Below are positions 46,297 to 57,539 of a DNA stretch of 64,000 nucleotides, piece after piece; position 1 is the first letter of the stretch; each line of letters opens with the position of its first letter. Source of the stretch: Gigaspora rosea (lineage: Eukaryota > Glomeromycota > Glomeromycetes > Diversisporales > Gigasporaceae); NCBI GenBank assembly GCA_003550325.1, contig QKWP01000196.1, forward strand, positions 77,274 through 141,273. Direction: 5' to 3'. Both the position numbers and the translations under genes were made by a program. The notes beneath the pieces are model-generated. The model searched no databases. It saw only the letters and a program-made list of their open reading frames with translations, and was not told the DNA's origin.

Positions 46297-46607
46297 AATG
46301 CTCACTGGTGGTGAATTTCACCAATCCAATTAGAATTAAGGATCAGGTGTAACATGCAAAACATTTTCGTGTAACAAAAATATGAACTTTTTAAAAAATC
46401 GTTTCTAACTAAAAATTTTGTTTATGAAACTACTTTTTTTTATACAAAAAAAAATTTCTCGTAAAATTTTGGTATAAACTATACCTCTGCCCCAACCCAG
46501 TTCTTACCCTTACCCTAATATTAAAGAGATTTGATTTTTATTTGTTTTGCTACATATAATTATGTATAGATGGATAATCACCAGTGAATTTCACCACTGG
46601 TGAATGC
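46297..46607. mobile_element. MITE family 'accactggtg', diverged copy 3
   Basis: The left end, aatgctcactggtggtgaat, and the right end, tcaccactggtgaatgcta, are inverted but contain an internal rearrangement. The interior follows copies 1 and 2: gatcaggtgtaac, an AT homopolymer block, then taccctaa. Confidence 0.55.
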
Positions 46608-46624
46608 TAAATTAATTCTTTTTT

Positions 46625-46738
46625 TTATATAGTTTTAACCCTGTTAACAGGAACCCAAAGCTCCTTGCCATCTATTTCCACAATTGCCGTAGCATAGCAG
46701 ACATTCGATTTGATTGGCTTGAAGATCACTGAGTTACA
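46625..46738 (-). pseudogene. C-terminal coding fragment, unknown family
   Basis: The minus strand reads cleanly as FKPIKSNVCYATAIVEIDGK and ends ELWVPVNRVKTI before TAA (46625-46627). The hydrophobic/charged pattern looks like real coding sequence, possibly a retroelement polyprotein end. I cannot assign it. Confidence 0.3.
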
Positions 46739-46739
46739 C

Positions 46740-47620
46740 AATATAAAAAAAATTTTAAAGTAACCCTTACTATGAAAAACCATATTGTCAATTGGCAACT
46801 TGTAGTTTCACATAATAAAATTTTTTTAAAACATATTATAGTGCTCTTTAACTCTTTGTATGTCTTCTGTTAAAAAAGATCAGTATGGATCAAATATCTC
46901 AAAAAACTTTATTTAGAGGGCAAATTCAAGCAAGTAATACCATAATACATATACAATGCATAAGTTAATGGGTGTTAAGCTTTTTTTTGTTTCAAACTTA
47001 ACGCCTTTTCTACAACTAGTGATATGATAACACTTCAATCGACAGCAATTAGAATCCACTTTTTTCAAAGGTAGTACTTGGAAATTCTAGTATCTTTCTC
47101 ATAAAGACCAACTTCACCTACTTTTTAGCTTTTTGATAAGGTAAGACGAATGTTTTTAATTATAAATTTATTAATTTTTTTTTAAAAGACTTAACTTTGT
47201 AAGCTTGCAGCTATTAATTAGATTACAAGGTAATTAATAATACAGTACATTGTTCTTACCATGTTTTACAATAAAAATTTATAGTTTTTTAGGCTTGCTA
47301 CATTTCAAGAGCAGGCTTCGTAGATCATTACTACCTATGTTGCACTATGCAAATATGAGTTTAGAAATGATTATAGCGATTATATTATTGCTATACAGAT
47401 TAAAGGTTCACTACAACAAAATCTTGCACAACTCTTGTACACAAATTGGAATGGAAAGATAAATTGAACAGTTTGTACTGTATAATAAAGCTTTGAACCT
47501 TAAGATTTTACACAACAAAAATATTTACAAACTCATTCACATAACATATATATTACTAATCTTGGACTTTCAAAAAAAAATATTTGTAGAATTTTAGCGT
47601 ATAGCACCTAAGATTTTGGC
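46740..47620. other. Unassigned AT-rich sequence
   Basis: Short frames only. A 70-codon plus-strand frame at 47250-47462 has no recognisable domain and is not called. Confidence 0.3.
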
Positions 47621-49250
47621 GGTAAACCATATACTCAAGTATCCGGTATTACAGTCTCAGAGTTATTGCGACTAAGATTTAACCAAACTAAGAACATTTG
47701 ATGGAATTCCATTTAATGGTGATCTTGTATCAAGAATTTTGGTGGATCAAGACCTAAATTTTTAGGACTCGATTATTAATGGATAGAGATTTTGATAAAC
47801 GACCTACGCAGCTGAAATTACTGATAATCACCTGTTGGTTGGATGAAATGGATCTGAAAAATGATAATGAAATAAACTCCTATTTTTGGAAGCTAAGATT
47901 AAACCGGAACTGATTAAACAATACATTTACAAGACACATATACTGGTAAGCTATATGAATGTATTAGTACTCTAAATTAAACTATATAGTTTGTGTAATT
48001 CTAATATATATGTTGTGAACCATATACTCAAGTATCTGTATTTACAGTCCTGAGTTATTGTGACTAAGATTTTAACCAAACAAAGAGCATTCAATGGAAT
48101 TTCATTTAATGGTGATCCTGTGTCAAGAATTTCGGTGAATCAAGACCTAAATTTTTAGAACTAATAGAGATTTTGATAAATGACCTATGCAACTGAAGTT
48201 ATTAACAATCACTCATTGGTTGGATGAAATAAATCTGGAAGACGATAATGGAATCAACCTCAATTTTTGGAAGCTAATAAGATTAAACCAGAATCGATTA
48301 ACCAATACATTCACAGACACGTCTACTGGTAAGCTATATGAATGTATTAGTCTGTAGAGATCTCCAAATTAATTGATGATTCGCCACTCAACAGAAGAAT
48401 TATCTTAGTGTAGCGTGACGCAGATCACTATGTAAATTCTATATGTACGAAATGTAGCGTTCGTCCAAGGAAAACCTTTTATTTTACTAAGTTAACGAGC
48501 AAAGTCGATTAATTAAAAGTTGTAGAGCTCAATGAGACGATTCTAACGGTGGTTAGATCATCCAAATCGGTCCGGTGGATGCCAAGATATATTCAAAAAA
48601 CGTTGGGCGACTAAATAAAATTTCTATGTAAACAAACTATTGTTTATATAGTAATTTTATATAGGCGGCCAATCGTTTTTCGAAGATATCTCAGCATCCA
48701 CTGGACTGATTTGGATGATCTAACCACCGTTAGAATCGTCTCATTGAGCTCTACAACTTTCAATTAATCAACTTTGCTCGTTAACTTAGTAAAATAAAAA
48801 GTCTTCCTTGGACGAACGCTGCATTCCATACATATAGAATTTACATAGTGATCTGCGTCACGTTACACTAAGATCATTCTTCTGTTGAGTGGCGAATCAT
48901 CAATTAAACTAATTTAAATTTTATGTAATTTGTGGAAGCATCAGGTATTTACAGTTCCGGAGTTATTGTGACTAAGATTTCAACCAGACAGAGAGTATTT
49001 GATAGAATTCCGTTTAATGGTGATCTTGTGTTAAGAATTGTTGGAGGATCAAGATCTAATGTTTAGGATCCGATTGTTATATTGAATTAGTTGGGTAGGG
49101 ATTTTTGATAAACGATTGTGAATCACTTGTAGGTTTGTTAAAATGTTCAAGATGATAATGAAATCAACCCCAATTTTTGGAAGCCAGTAAGGTTAAACCA
49201 GAATAGGTTGAATAATATATTTACAAAATACATATACTGATAAGCTATAT
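47620..49250 (+). repeat. Triplicated gene relic, unit about 390 bp
   Basis: Three diverged direct copies lie at about 47620-47970, 48010-48360 and 48935-49250. Each begins with a coding-like stretch, best preserved in copy 3: SGIYSSGVIVTKISTRQR and then IPFNGDLV. Each continues to LLI..WLDEM..DDNEIN.NFWKL.RLNQNRL and ends taagctatatgaatgtatta. All have stops or shifts. I do not recognise the protein. The space between copies 2 and 3 holds the palindromic element 48373-48903. Confidence 0.65.
48373..48903. mobile_element. TTAA-flanked palindromic element, 531 bp, with paralogous empty site
   Basis: The halves are near-exact inverted copies from ttgatgattcgccactcaac to its complement. TTAA lies at 48369-48372 and 48904-48907. 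The matching position between repeat copies 1 and 2 reads ctaaattaaactat (about 47973-47986) with a single TTAA, which is the unoccupied site. This supports TTAA duplication on insertion, as in piggyBac-type elements. Confidence 0.8.
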
Positions 49251-49625
49251 GAAACGAAAATTTTCTGCAAATTAACTAGAGTATGTTGTATAATATGTTT
49301 ACTATAGTATTTTTTTATAAATAAAATTTATCTTTTTTGAATATTTGATTCAACATTTTTTATTTAATTTTTGTAAAAATATACAGTTTGATTCTAAAAT
49401 ATTTGAGAATTACAATTTAACAAAGCAAATTTTTATAAGAATGCCATTTTAACTTTATTTCTAAATTAATTATAACAACTAATTACCAAAGTTAAAATCT
49501 GGGTAAAAAAAAACAAGGACTTGAATACTATTTTTAATTGTTACCAACTATACTAACCAATTTTAATTTTAAAATACCAAAACATTATAAGAAACAGTAA
49601 ATATATTTATTCTATACCAGGTGTT

Positions 49626-50775
49626 TCAAAAGTTCCGCGCTTGTATTCTTTGAGCAACTTTTTCATTCTCTGCACGATATTTCTCGGCATCCGCAACTAT
49701 TAAAAATAAAAAATAATTATTAGAATTTACAACTTTATTGATATATTATAAATAATAATAAAACTTTTTAAAGCTTACCCATATGTTCGATTTCTTCTTT
49801 AGACAATCGACCATTATCAAAAGTAATGAGAATCCTGTTAGATCATCCAGTTGTCTTATCGGCAACAGAAACCTATTAAGAAAACAAACCATATAAGGGG
49901 GCATCCATAAATAACGTTATGTACCCCCTCATAGTAGCAGCGCTGGACCCCCCTACTATACTAGGAACTGGAAACCAGTGTAAGTGCGGAGCACAAGAAA
50001 AAGAGTTTGAATTAAAATTTTATTTCATATATATGATGTTCATTATGACCAATCAGCATCATGGAACTGGATGAACAGAATTCTCACGTGATCGAAATGA
50101 TCACTTGCTGTCGTAAAAACAGATAGTCCTTCGCTTTGCTCCAGACAATAAAAAAATTTTTCAAAATCCGTATGTTTATATATAAAATTTCTCAAAAACT
50201 TGAATATATTGTGACACAGTAATCCGATTTGGGTGATTTAGGTACCATTCGATTTGTCTCAGTGAGACGAATCCAATGAAACCAAAATTATTTCATTTGG
50301 ATTACTGGATCAATAGTTATTCGCAAAAAACTATTGGTTTTTTAGTAATTTTATAAGAAAACATAATAACCAATAGTATTTGGCCAATAAAATTTGATCC
50401 AGTGATCCAAATAAAATGAAATTGGTACCATCCGACTCCTCTCACCGAGACGAATCGAATGGTACCAAAATCATTAAATTTGGACTACTAGTTCAATTTT
50501 TAGCCTATTTTTTCTAAAAAAATTACGTTATATTTTTTTAATTGAGAAAAATGTTATCGTTCATCCAACCCCCTCTTGTTTAACATTATTTATAGATGCC
50601 CCTAAGCGTAAGAAATTAAAAATTATTACCGGTAAATAAATAAAAAACATACGTTAAGAATACTATGTATATCAAAATCATAAGTAACTTCGATTTGAGG
50701 TACATTCTGAGGTGCAGGCGGAATACTGGTCAATTCGAATTTACCAAGCAAGTTAATTATCCTTTGTACGAACAC
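49626..50775 (-). pseudogene. HSP70 substrate-binding-domain fragment with introns
   Basis: Minus-strand exons read as follows. 50775-50650: [16 protein letters not shown], a one-base shift, [16 protein letters not shown] and [18 protein letters not shown]. 49874-49782: SVADKTTGWSNRILITFD, then NGRLSKEEIEHM. 49698-49626: VADAEKYRAENEKVAQRIQARNF, then a stop that lies within the TIR. These match the start of the HSP70 peptide-binding domain up to the lid helix. The ATPase domain and C-terminus are missing. The two gaps have splice-like borders. The first (49875-50649) also contains the Harbinger-like MITE. The fragment cannot make a working chaperone. Confidence 0.7.
49897..50602. mobile_element. 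PIF/Harbinger-like MITE, 706 bp, TAA target
   Basis: The left end is gggggcatccataaataacg and the right end, complemented, ggggcatctataaataatgt. TAA lies at 49894-49896 and 50603-50605. G-run ends with a 3-bp TAA duplication fit PIF/Harbinger. The interior is a set of inverted segments with gtctcagtgagacgaatc. It sits in an intron of the HSP70 fragment. Confidence 0.7.
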
Positions 50776-50944
50776 GTTCACCTTCATATACTTGGATAAG
50801 GTCCCTTTTTTTAAGTGACCTTATACAAGAGATAATTTATACAAATATATATTTTGCATAAATAATCATTGTGATCTCTATGTATAAGATCACTTTAAAA
50901 AAAAAGTATAGTTTTGGAACTTTTGAAACACCCAGTAAGTATTA

Positions 50945-51120
50945 GGTGAATCCTGAAGGTGAGTTTGGTTTTGGAGCGAATAGTGGTGGGTGGGTTTGGT
51001 TTTGTGGCGATTAGGGGGTGTGTTTGGTCTTGGGTGATTAGTGGACGGGTTTGTGATTAGTAGGTGGGCGGTTTGGTCTTTGGTAATTAGTAAATAGACG
51101 AGGATTAATAGTGGGAACTA
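50945..51120. repeat. G/T-rich minisatellite, unit about 27 bp
   Basis: About six imperfect units of ggtgggtttggtcttgggtg followed by attagt. Strongly strand-asymmetric (G and T on the plus strand) in an otherwise A/T-rich region. Confidence 0.65.
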
Positions 51121-51193
51121 TGTATAATATAAAAAAATCTGCATTTACAAACCTGCTTTTTTGCTTTTTTACTAATTAAATGTCTTTAAATAC

Positions 51194-51335
51194 TACCATA
51201 AACTGCCATATAAACAGCCCGGGTCTGGTATATTCCACCAAAAAAATTAATTAGTAAAAAAAAGAAAATTATTAGTAAAAATGAGAGGGAGGGTCTGATA
51301 TGTAGAGGGGCTGTTTATACAGCAGTTTACGGGTA
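51194..51335. mobile_element. MITE, 142 bp, taaactgc...aacagccc TIR
   Basis: The left end, taccataaactgccatataa followed by acagccc, is matched, complemented, by the right end ggggctgtttatacagcagt followed by ttacgggta. A second inverted pair, gtctggtata / gtctgatatg, is actually direct. Target duplication unclear. Confidence 0.6.
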
Positions 51336-51606
51336 ATTTTAATTATACGTTAGGCTTTAAGATTATAAATAATCATGTGAATTTAAAAAAAAAGATGAAT
51401 TTAAATAGCCAATCAGATTCATTTTTGTAGATTATCGATGATTTTCCAAATTCTAAAATAATTCATCAAATTTGGAAATATTCCAAATTGTATTAAATAT
51501 CTAAATTTAGGTAATGATCTACATTGTATATTTGTTTACTTTTATTAACCAATTAAAACAAATGTCCGCCATGCTAATTGCCATGCGATTTTTGAATGTC
51601 AATCCT

Positions 51607-52430
51607 TTAAACACGCCTTGTAGGAAAATGTTGGTTAAAGATTTTGCTTTCTGGTTTGTTGGTTCGTGTCATGATCGGGGCAATAGCGATCGTGGTTCCC
51701 GGCCTCAATTGTATTGTTAGAAGTTTTTTTTTATGAACACTACCTTGATTGCAAACCTTTGTACAATATTTTTCTAGTGACACATTGACAAATTGTTGGA
51801 TTTGCAATACCCGTGAAATATGCTGATCAACAATCTCGGGCGTAATAACAACATCCTCACAATCATTTTCTTCAGGAATATTTAGTAATTTTTTAGGGGT
51901 ATTATAACACAATGCATCTTCCAACCAAACATTACCTCATGTAGTGTACGGCTATACGATTCATGCGTGAAAGAATTGTATGATACAGCAAAGGTATCGA
52001 CAACACTAATCCAATCTTTCCATTGTAATTGACCATTTTTATTCCATAACATTTTGGTAAAACTACGACCAACGGTCTGCTTAAGACATTCAACTTGGCC
52101 TTGTGATTGTGGGTGACGGGCGACCATGCCTTATAGTAATATCTAGAGCCTCATGTGACGAACACCTTGCTGTTGTCACTTTGAATAATTGTAGAAGGGC
52201 CCAAAATCTTGAAAACATCTTTGACAAGGTGATTTGCAACAGTAGCAGCCTCCTTGTTTTTTAAATGAACGGCTACAAGAAATTTTGAAAATATACAAGG
52301 TCGATCTGGACATGCTCCCACAGTGCTGTAGATTCTACTGGGGTCAGATCAGTTTTTTCTTTGAGATAAGCGTTTACAGTACAAGAAGCACATTCTTTAA
52401 CATATACTTGGACCTCCCCGGCTGACCCAT
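51607..52430 (-). pseudogene. Retroelement-type integrase (DDE) relic
   Basis: Minus strand from about 52430. VQVYVKECASCTVNAYLKEK gives the end of a zinc-binding domain, WEHVQIDLV the first Asp, and IIQSDNSKVF the second. RHPQSQGQVECLKQTVG (51882-52127) carries the catalytic Glu. The frame 51607-51924 continues with a basic C-terminal region (HKKKLLTIQLRPGTTIAIAP). This is an rve-type integrase of a Ty3-like, Ginger or KRBA2-like lineage. No reverse transcriptase, gag or LTR is seen beside it. At least three frame breaks. Confidence 0.7.
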
Positions 52431-52806
52431 TTACTACCGGGGATTTTAACTGGGACTGTCCAAGTATTTCAACCAGAATTGCACCAGAGGTATTTGTGTT
52501 CGACCGGAATTTCGCCGGAGGTATTCATGTTCGACTAGAATTGCACCAGAGGTATTCAAATTTTTGTGACCGGATTATTCTTGGAGGTATTCATTTTATC
52601 TTCGACCAGGATCTTTGGAGAATTTTATAGTACTACAAGCACACACTATTTGTGGTTAAGATTTTCCAACTGTGGTCCTAGCATCCTGATTCAAGCTTGT
52701 CCTTCTCATGACCTCATATAGTTTTTCTTGTTCTCCAGTAGGGCTTGAACCGGCGACCTTTGCATTTGGAGACCTGGGAGCATAACCACTTACACTATTG
52801 ACCCAC
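52408..52806 (-). mobile_element. tRNA-derived SINE
   Basis: On the minus strand the element starts near 52806 with gtgggtcaatagtgtaagtgg (A box tagtgtaagtgg at 52786-52797). It has a canonical B box ggttcaagccc at 52741-52751, about 35 bases downstream, the spacing of a pol III tRNA promoter. The body follows, with three to four tandem units like gaatacctccggcgaaattc (52480-52600). It ends in a hairpin region, ggtccaagta/tacttggac, at 52408-52470. No poly-A tail or duplication was identified. A complete tRNA fold is not possible, so it is not a tRNA gene. Confidence 0.6.
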
Positions 52807-52809
52807 AGA

Positions 52810-53950
52810 TTCTATTTTTTATATTTTCTTAATGCTTTTTCTTTTAATAGATATGATTTCAATTCAGATTTCATTTTGATGCTATGGCTTTGAACTATAC
52901 TCAATCAAAAATTATAAAGTGTAATTATGTATATTGAACTTGGCTCTTAAATATTCCAAAAAGTCCAGTTTAGAGAATTTTCTGAGTTTATAAATTTTAA
53001 ACAGGAATGGATGACTATATAAATCTCATTGTGCAGAGAGATACAATTGGTGGCTTAAATAAGCAAAGCAAACAAAAACCATATATATACTAGGAAAATA
53101 CATAGATGAGGCATATCATATAATAGTCATTTCATTGCACAAATGTGTGAATGCGCATATTTTTGCTATACTAAAATTACAAATTTGAACACATGTATGG
53201 ACAGATAAAAATTTCAAAGTTACATTTTTGATATGATCTTTATATTGTTATGCAGACTTGGTTAATTCTTTGTTATATATCGGGAAATTTAGGAAGAGAT
53301 GCATCAAAAAAGGCACTATTTTTGGTCAAAATGTATTAAAAGCATAACTTTTATTTTACCTTGCCTAGAAACTAAAAGTCCTCCATATGCTCTGGTCAAT
53401 TACCTTTCCAATTGACTTGATATAAATCATTTTATTGACAGATCATTTAGCTAATACACACTAGGTGACAATTTCCTGTGTAAATGTTAGCTAAATGAAC
53501 TTACATTAAAATGATAGCTAAAATATATTGAGAGATCAAGCACATTACAAGAGCTGAAGATTAAACTCAGACTTTATTCTATTATGAGCTTATTCATATT
53601 TTAATCTGGGTATTCAATTTAGGTATAGGTATTATCCAGGTATATTATCTGGTATTATCCGGGTATTATTTGGGTATTTTATCTGTTATTGTTTATCCAG
53701 GTAATTGAGTTCACAACCTAGATATCCGACTATCTGCAGATAACCCAGTAATATCTTACCCCAGGTACTATCACAGTACTATCTCTAATCTGGGAAGCTT
53801 CTAGACTTCTGTTTTATCCAGTTTGCTATCAGGTCATTGGTGTTTATGTTTAGGTATGAGAATATACACTATGTACCACATTCTTTATAGGACCTGTGTG
53901 TTATTCAGTATTAGCTTCCTTCTAAAGAACAGGTTTCTGATATCTAAATT
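52810..53950. other. Unassigned stretch with a ggtattatccgg repeat
   Basis: No gene is supported. At 53610-53780 the words ggtattatccgggta and gataacccag recur in both orientations, similar to the ggataaccgg repeats at 56290-56460. Confidence 0.35.
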
Positions 53951-53956
53951 TTCAAT

Positions 53957-55418
53957 TTGAGTTTTTTCATTTTTTTAATTATAGCTCACAGTTACGTGGA
54001 AGAACTAATTAACGATAGTCAGACTCAACATACAGAGCAGACTTTAGCTTCTTGCACAACTATAAGAACTGAGTATATGGCGAGCTTTTTTACAGAAGAC
54101 AACTATAGTACTTCAGATACCATATTTTCATCTCCTTCTGAAGTACAACTCTCCTTTAATACTTCTCTATCACTAACTGCTACCAGCTCTAACAACTACC
54201 CAATATCAGAAATCTATGATGAATCCTTACTTAAAAAAGACTTTTGTGATGAAGAAATTGAACTGCCCACAAACTCTTTAAGTGAAAGAAACTACATTAA
54301 TCCCAATCCTAACCTTCTTGAAATATACAACCCAAAAGCATGTTATAACAATTTCTTTACTATCATAGACTACAAGCACTCCCTTTTCCACAAACTGTGG
54401 GTTCTTTTTTGTATTACATACAAGAATATTATTCTATGTTCTATTCAAACCAATATATAAAAATTTCTATCAAACCACATCCCCGATTTGACCATATTTT
54501 TACAGAAGCACTCATATACCTTCTATATGAAAACTTTATACCAGATCACATAATATTTCTACCTTTTGAAGATTTACTATATTACTCTGATATAGAACTT
54601 AAATCACCCAATAACAAATTTCAAATACCAATCTTCACAGATAGTCTCTTTTTCTCAATACCCAACCTATAACATTATATAACATCAAATCCCAATACTA
54701 ATACAAATCCTACATCTGATACTCAAACTAATATAAACAATCCTAATATACCTTCATATATACCAAATCAAACTATAACACTTGAACCTGTATATATCTC
54801 AATTCCTATAAAAATAGCTTCACTTAATACAAATGGTTTTCTACAACCAACAAAAAACTCCTAATTGAAGAAACCTTAAACCAAAACCTATATGATATTT
54901 TTGGTCTTTCAGAAACTCATTAACCCATAAAGATAGCAAATTTTTAAACAACAAAATCAAAAACTATACTAGCTTCTGGAGCTTCTTTTCCAATCCACAT
55001 CAAGCTGGTGTAGGGATGTTTATCCATAACAAAATCTCCAAATGTGTCGCTCGCACTCACAATTTAAATGGCCATATAATAGGTCTTGACCTTCATTTTA
55101 AAAACACTCCTATTAACTACTAAGAAAAAACAACTCTGAAAAGAAATACAAGAACAAATTATCACACTGTACCAAAATTCTAAATATCAATATATAATTA
55201 TGGGAGACTTCAATAGTGTTCCTAACCCTCATATTGACCGTTTACTATCAAAGAAAACATCAATTCCTGAAACCCAACTTATTAAATATCTTATTAGTCA
55301 CCAATATAAGGACATCTATCATTTTTTTTCCCTAACTCCCAAAATTTTACATTTCAATGTTCAAATATTCAGAGTAGAATAGATCAAATCCGGACTAATT
55401 TGAGTATTACAAACAGTG
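53957..55418 (+). pseudogene. LINE-D relic: ORF1 remnant and APE endonuclease
   Basis: Frames 53957-54460 and 54397-54672 are Ser/Thr/Asn-rich and then hydrophobic, probably an ORF1-like region that I cannot name. The endonuclease follows at about 54800-55400 across shifts: IKIASLNTNGF, FGLSETHL, HQAGVGMFIHN, IIMGDFNSVPNPHIDR (near 55195, with the catalytic Asp and Asn kept), and NIQSRIDQIRTNLSITNS at the end. It stops abruptly at a T run (55419-55431) that is the poly-A tail, on the other strand, of LINE-B. LINE-D was therefore cut by LINE-B, or ends by chance at that point. Confidence 0.6.
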
Positions 55419-55717
55419 TTTTTTTTTTTTATGCATGTGTGGCGCTCTTTTATTATTTAAAGCTAGGATCTATTAACCAGACCATTTACATCAGTTACAT
55501 ATCAGATTCTTTAATGACTTGTAACCACTTTTTTTGTTTTTCTGAGCTATATTAACACTCGTCTCTCATATCTTAAGTGAGCTTCCACTCGAGCTCTTAC
55601 ACTACTTACTCCTCCACGACTTAATTCATTGTCTGCCCCATCTTTTTGCCGTGTATATACACCATATTTCGTATATCACATTAGCGTGGAGCCATAATAT
55701 TGCTTTTTTTCGCCCCT

Positions 55718-56215
55718 CTATTCGGATGTTCTTTGCTGTAAAGATCTCCTCCATATTTGCCGGGGTGTTTCTATTATTGTTGTGTCTATCAAGCTATACA
55801 CCGTCTGCCATATTTCTTCGGCCATCCTATATTCAAGCGCAAAGTACTCAATTGATTGTGTTTCACCTATGCACCAAGGACAGTTACCTAATTCCAGATC
55901 CAGATATTTCAGCTGGTACTCCAAAGGTAAGGATCTATAGTACAGACGCCACAGAATGTCTAGTTTTTTGTTAGGAATTTTTTTCTGTATTAGCCAGTCA
56001 TGTGGTCCCGAATCACTGGCAGGTTCCTCTACCCGGGCCTGGGTCTTTCCATTTCTAAATAGTGCGACCACCTTCCCAACTGTGGCTTCTGTGCTATCAA
56101 TTCTCCCTATTTTTGTTTTGTGTAACTGCCAGGGCCAGTTTTTATTTGACAATATTTTGCCTTCTGCTCACCACCACGCTAACAGATACGGCTTCTGTTC
56201 TTTGACTTTTTTGAA
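55718..56215 (-). pseudogene. LINE-B C-terminal region with RT-type zinc knuckle
   Basis: The minus-strand frame 55718-56152 (144 codons) reads MSNKNWPWQLHKTKIG, IPNKKLDILWRLYYRSLPL and LELGNCPWCIGETQSIEYFA. The C-x2-C-x7-H-type finger with trailing aliphatic helix is the zf-RVT domain found after many LINE reverse transcriptases; here the His is replaced (SIEYFALEY). Upstream residues continue to about 56215 (AERATWFNRSYFKK) before the hAT-type insertion. Confidence 0.7.
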
Positions 56216-56960
56216 GTAAGACCTGTTGAACCATGTGGCCCTTTCTGCGTTGGGAGTGTGGGGACTAGAGCTTGGAACCAGATATTTTTTTATCCATACG
56301 GTTGTATCCTTTTTATAAAATTAATATCCGGATAATTACTAGTTTTTAATTTATGGATAACCGGATAATCAAACAGATAACCAAATAACCTTGCGGATTA
56401 CTAAATAACCTCGCGGATAACCTGAAACCTATTAAATAACCAGATATCCTAAGGATACTACGGTAATCTTGTTAGTCGCAAACATGGTTTGCATTGATAT
56501 TCGTTGCGTATTGAAATTTGAACAAGTTTTGTACACCTAGTACATTACATTTTCGCTATACCCGTAATTTCAATTCTCTATTTTTAAATTTTAATTTTTT
56601 TAACATTATTAACGTTTATTTTTTATTTTTTTAATTTTTTTAACGTTTTCTTTTATTTTTATTTTTTAATCTTTTTTTAAAATTTTAACGATTTTTTTAT
56701 TTATTTATTTATTTTTTTTAAATTTTAAACTTTTTTGATTTTTTTTAATGATTTTTATTTAGTAATTTCGATTTTTTTTAATTCTTTTTTTTTAAATTTT
56801 TNGACTATATTACTTTACATAGTAAGCCATATGAGTTTAACTAGAATTAAAAAATTTTTTACTAATTAAATTTTTTAAATTCTAATTAAAATTATAAATA
56901 TTTAATATCTAATTCTAATTACAAAAATTTCTTTAATACCAAAATAGTATATCTCAAGTC

Positions 56961-57296
56961 AAGATTGTTAAACCATACCACTGGTGTTCAATACTAGTAT
57001 GAAAATCAATATCAAAAAAATAAACAAAAAAAAATAAACAAAAGTTAAACTGATAAATATTAAGTTAGAGTCAATAGTTAGGGTTAGGATGAGATATAGT
57101 ATATAGTAAAATTTTGCAAGAAATTTTTTTTTTTTAAAAAAAAGATGGTTTTATAAATAAAATTTTAAGTTAGAAAGTATTTTTTTAAAAAATTACCAAA
57201 ATAACAAAATTTATGTTATATCTGATCTTTATCTTATACTATATTTCAAAAATTTGATTAGTAAAAATCTTTATGGTGTTGAACACTAGTGGCAAG
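56961..57296. mobile_element. MITE family 'accactggtgttcaacacca', copy 2
   Basis: Inverted relative to copy 1 at 11854-12205. The left end is agattgttaaaccataccac followed by tggtgttcaatac; the right end is tggtgttgaacactagtgg. The interior shares aaataaacaaaagttaa, a telomere-like gttagggttagg, the A/T homopolymer block and atctgatctttat in the expected reverse order. Confidence 0.7.
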
Positions 57297-57539
57297 TTAT
57301 ATTACTTTAAATTTTAAAAAAATTATATCTAGTTTTTATATTTAAATTTGGATATAGGTTTACTAGTAAAAATTTTAAAAAATTTTAAATTATATTACTT
57401 TTTATATATTAATCCAATCTTAATGAAATTTTATAATTAAAACTAACAAACTATATTTATAACTTGGGAATAGAAATTTGGTGCACCTCCTAATTAGTAT
57501 TGTTAGTCGAAATTGTTTTGAGTGATTTAGAAATATTTT

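Larger units (their letters stand above)
49617..50935. mobile_element. TA-flanked element with mariner-like TIR carrying an HSP70 fragment
   Basis: The left end, ccaggtgtttcaaaagttcc, and the right end, complemented, ctgggtgtttcaaaagttcc, differ at two or three bases. TA lies outside both (49615-49616, 50936-50937). A ggtgt..caaaagt TIR with TA duplication resembles Tc1/mariner elements. The interior is not a transposase but the 3' part of an HSP70 gene with introns. A subterminal inverted pair (aagtgaccttata / tataagatcactt) lies near the right end. Confidence 0.65.

Noticed and set aside
45926-46298. Phe/Ser-rich frames resembling membrane proteins
   Set aside because: They translate a pyrimidine tract, where every frame is open.
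52735-52806. A tRNA gene
   Set aside because: A and B boxes are present, but anticodon and acceptor stems do not fold properly and a SINE body follows, so it was called as a SINE head.
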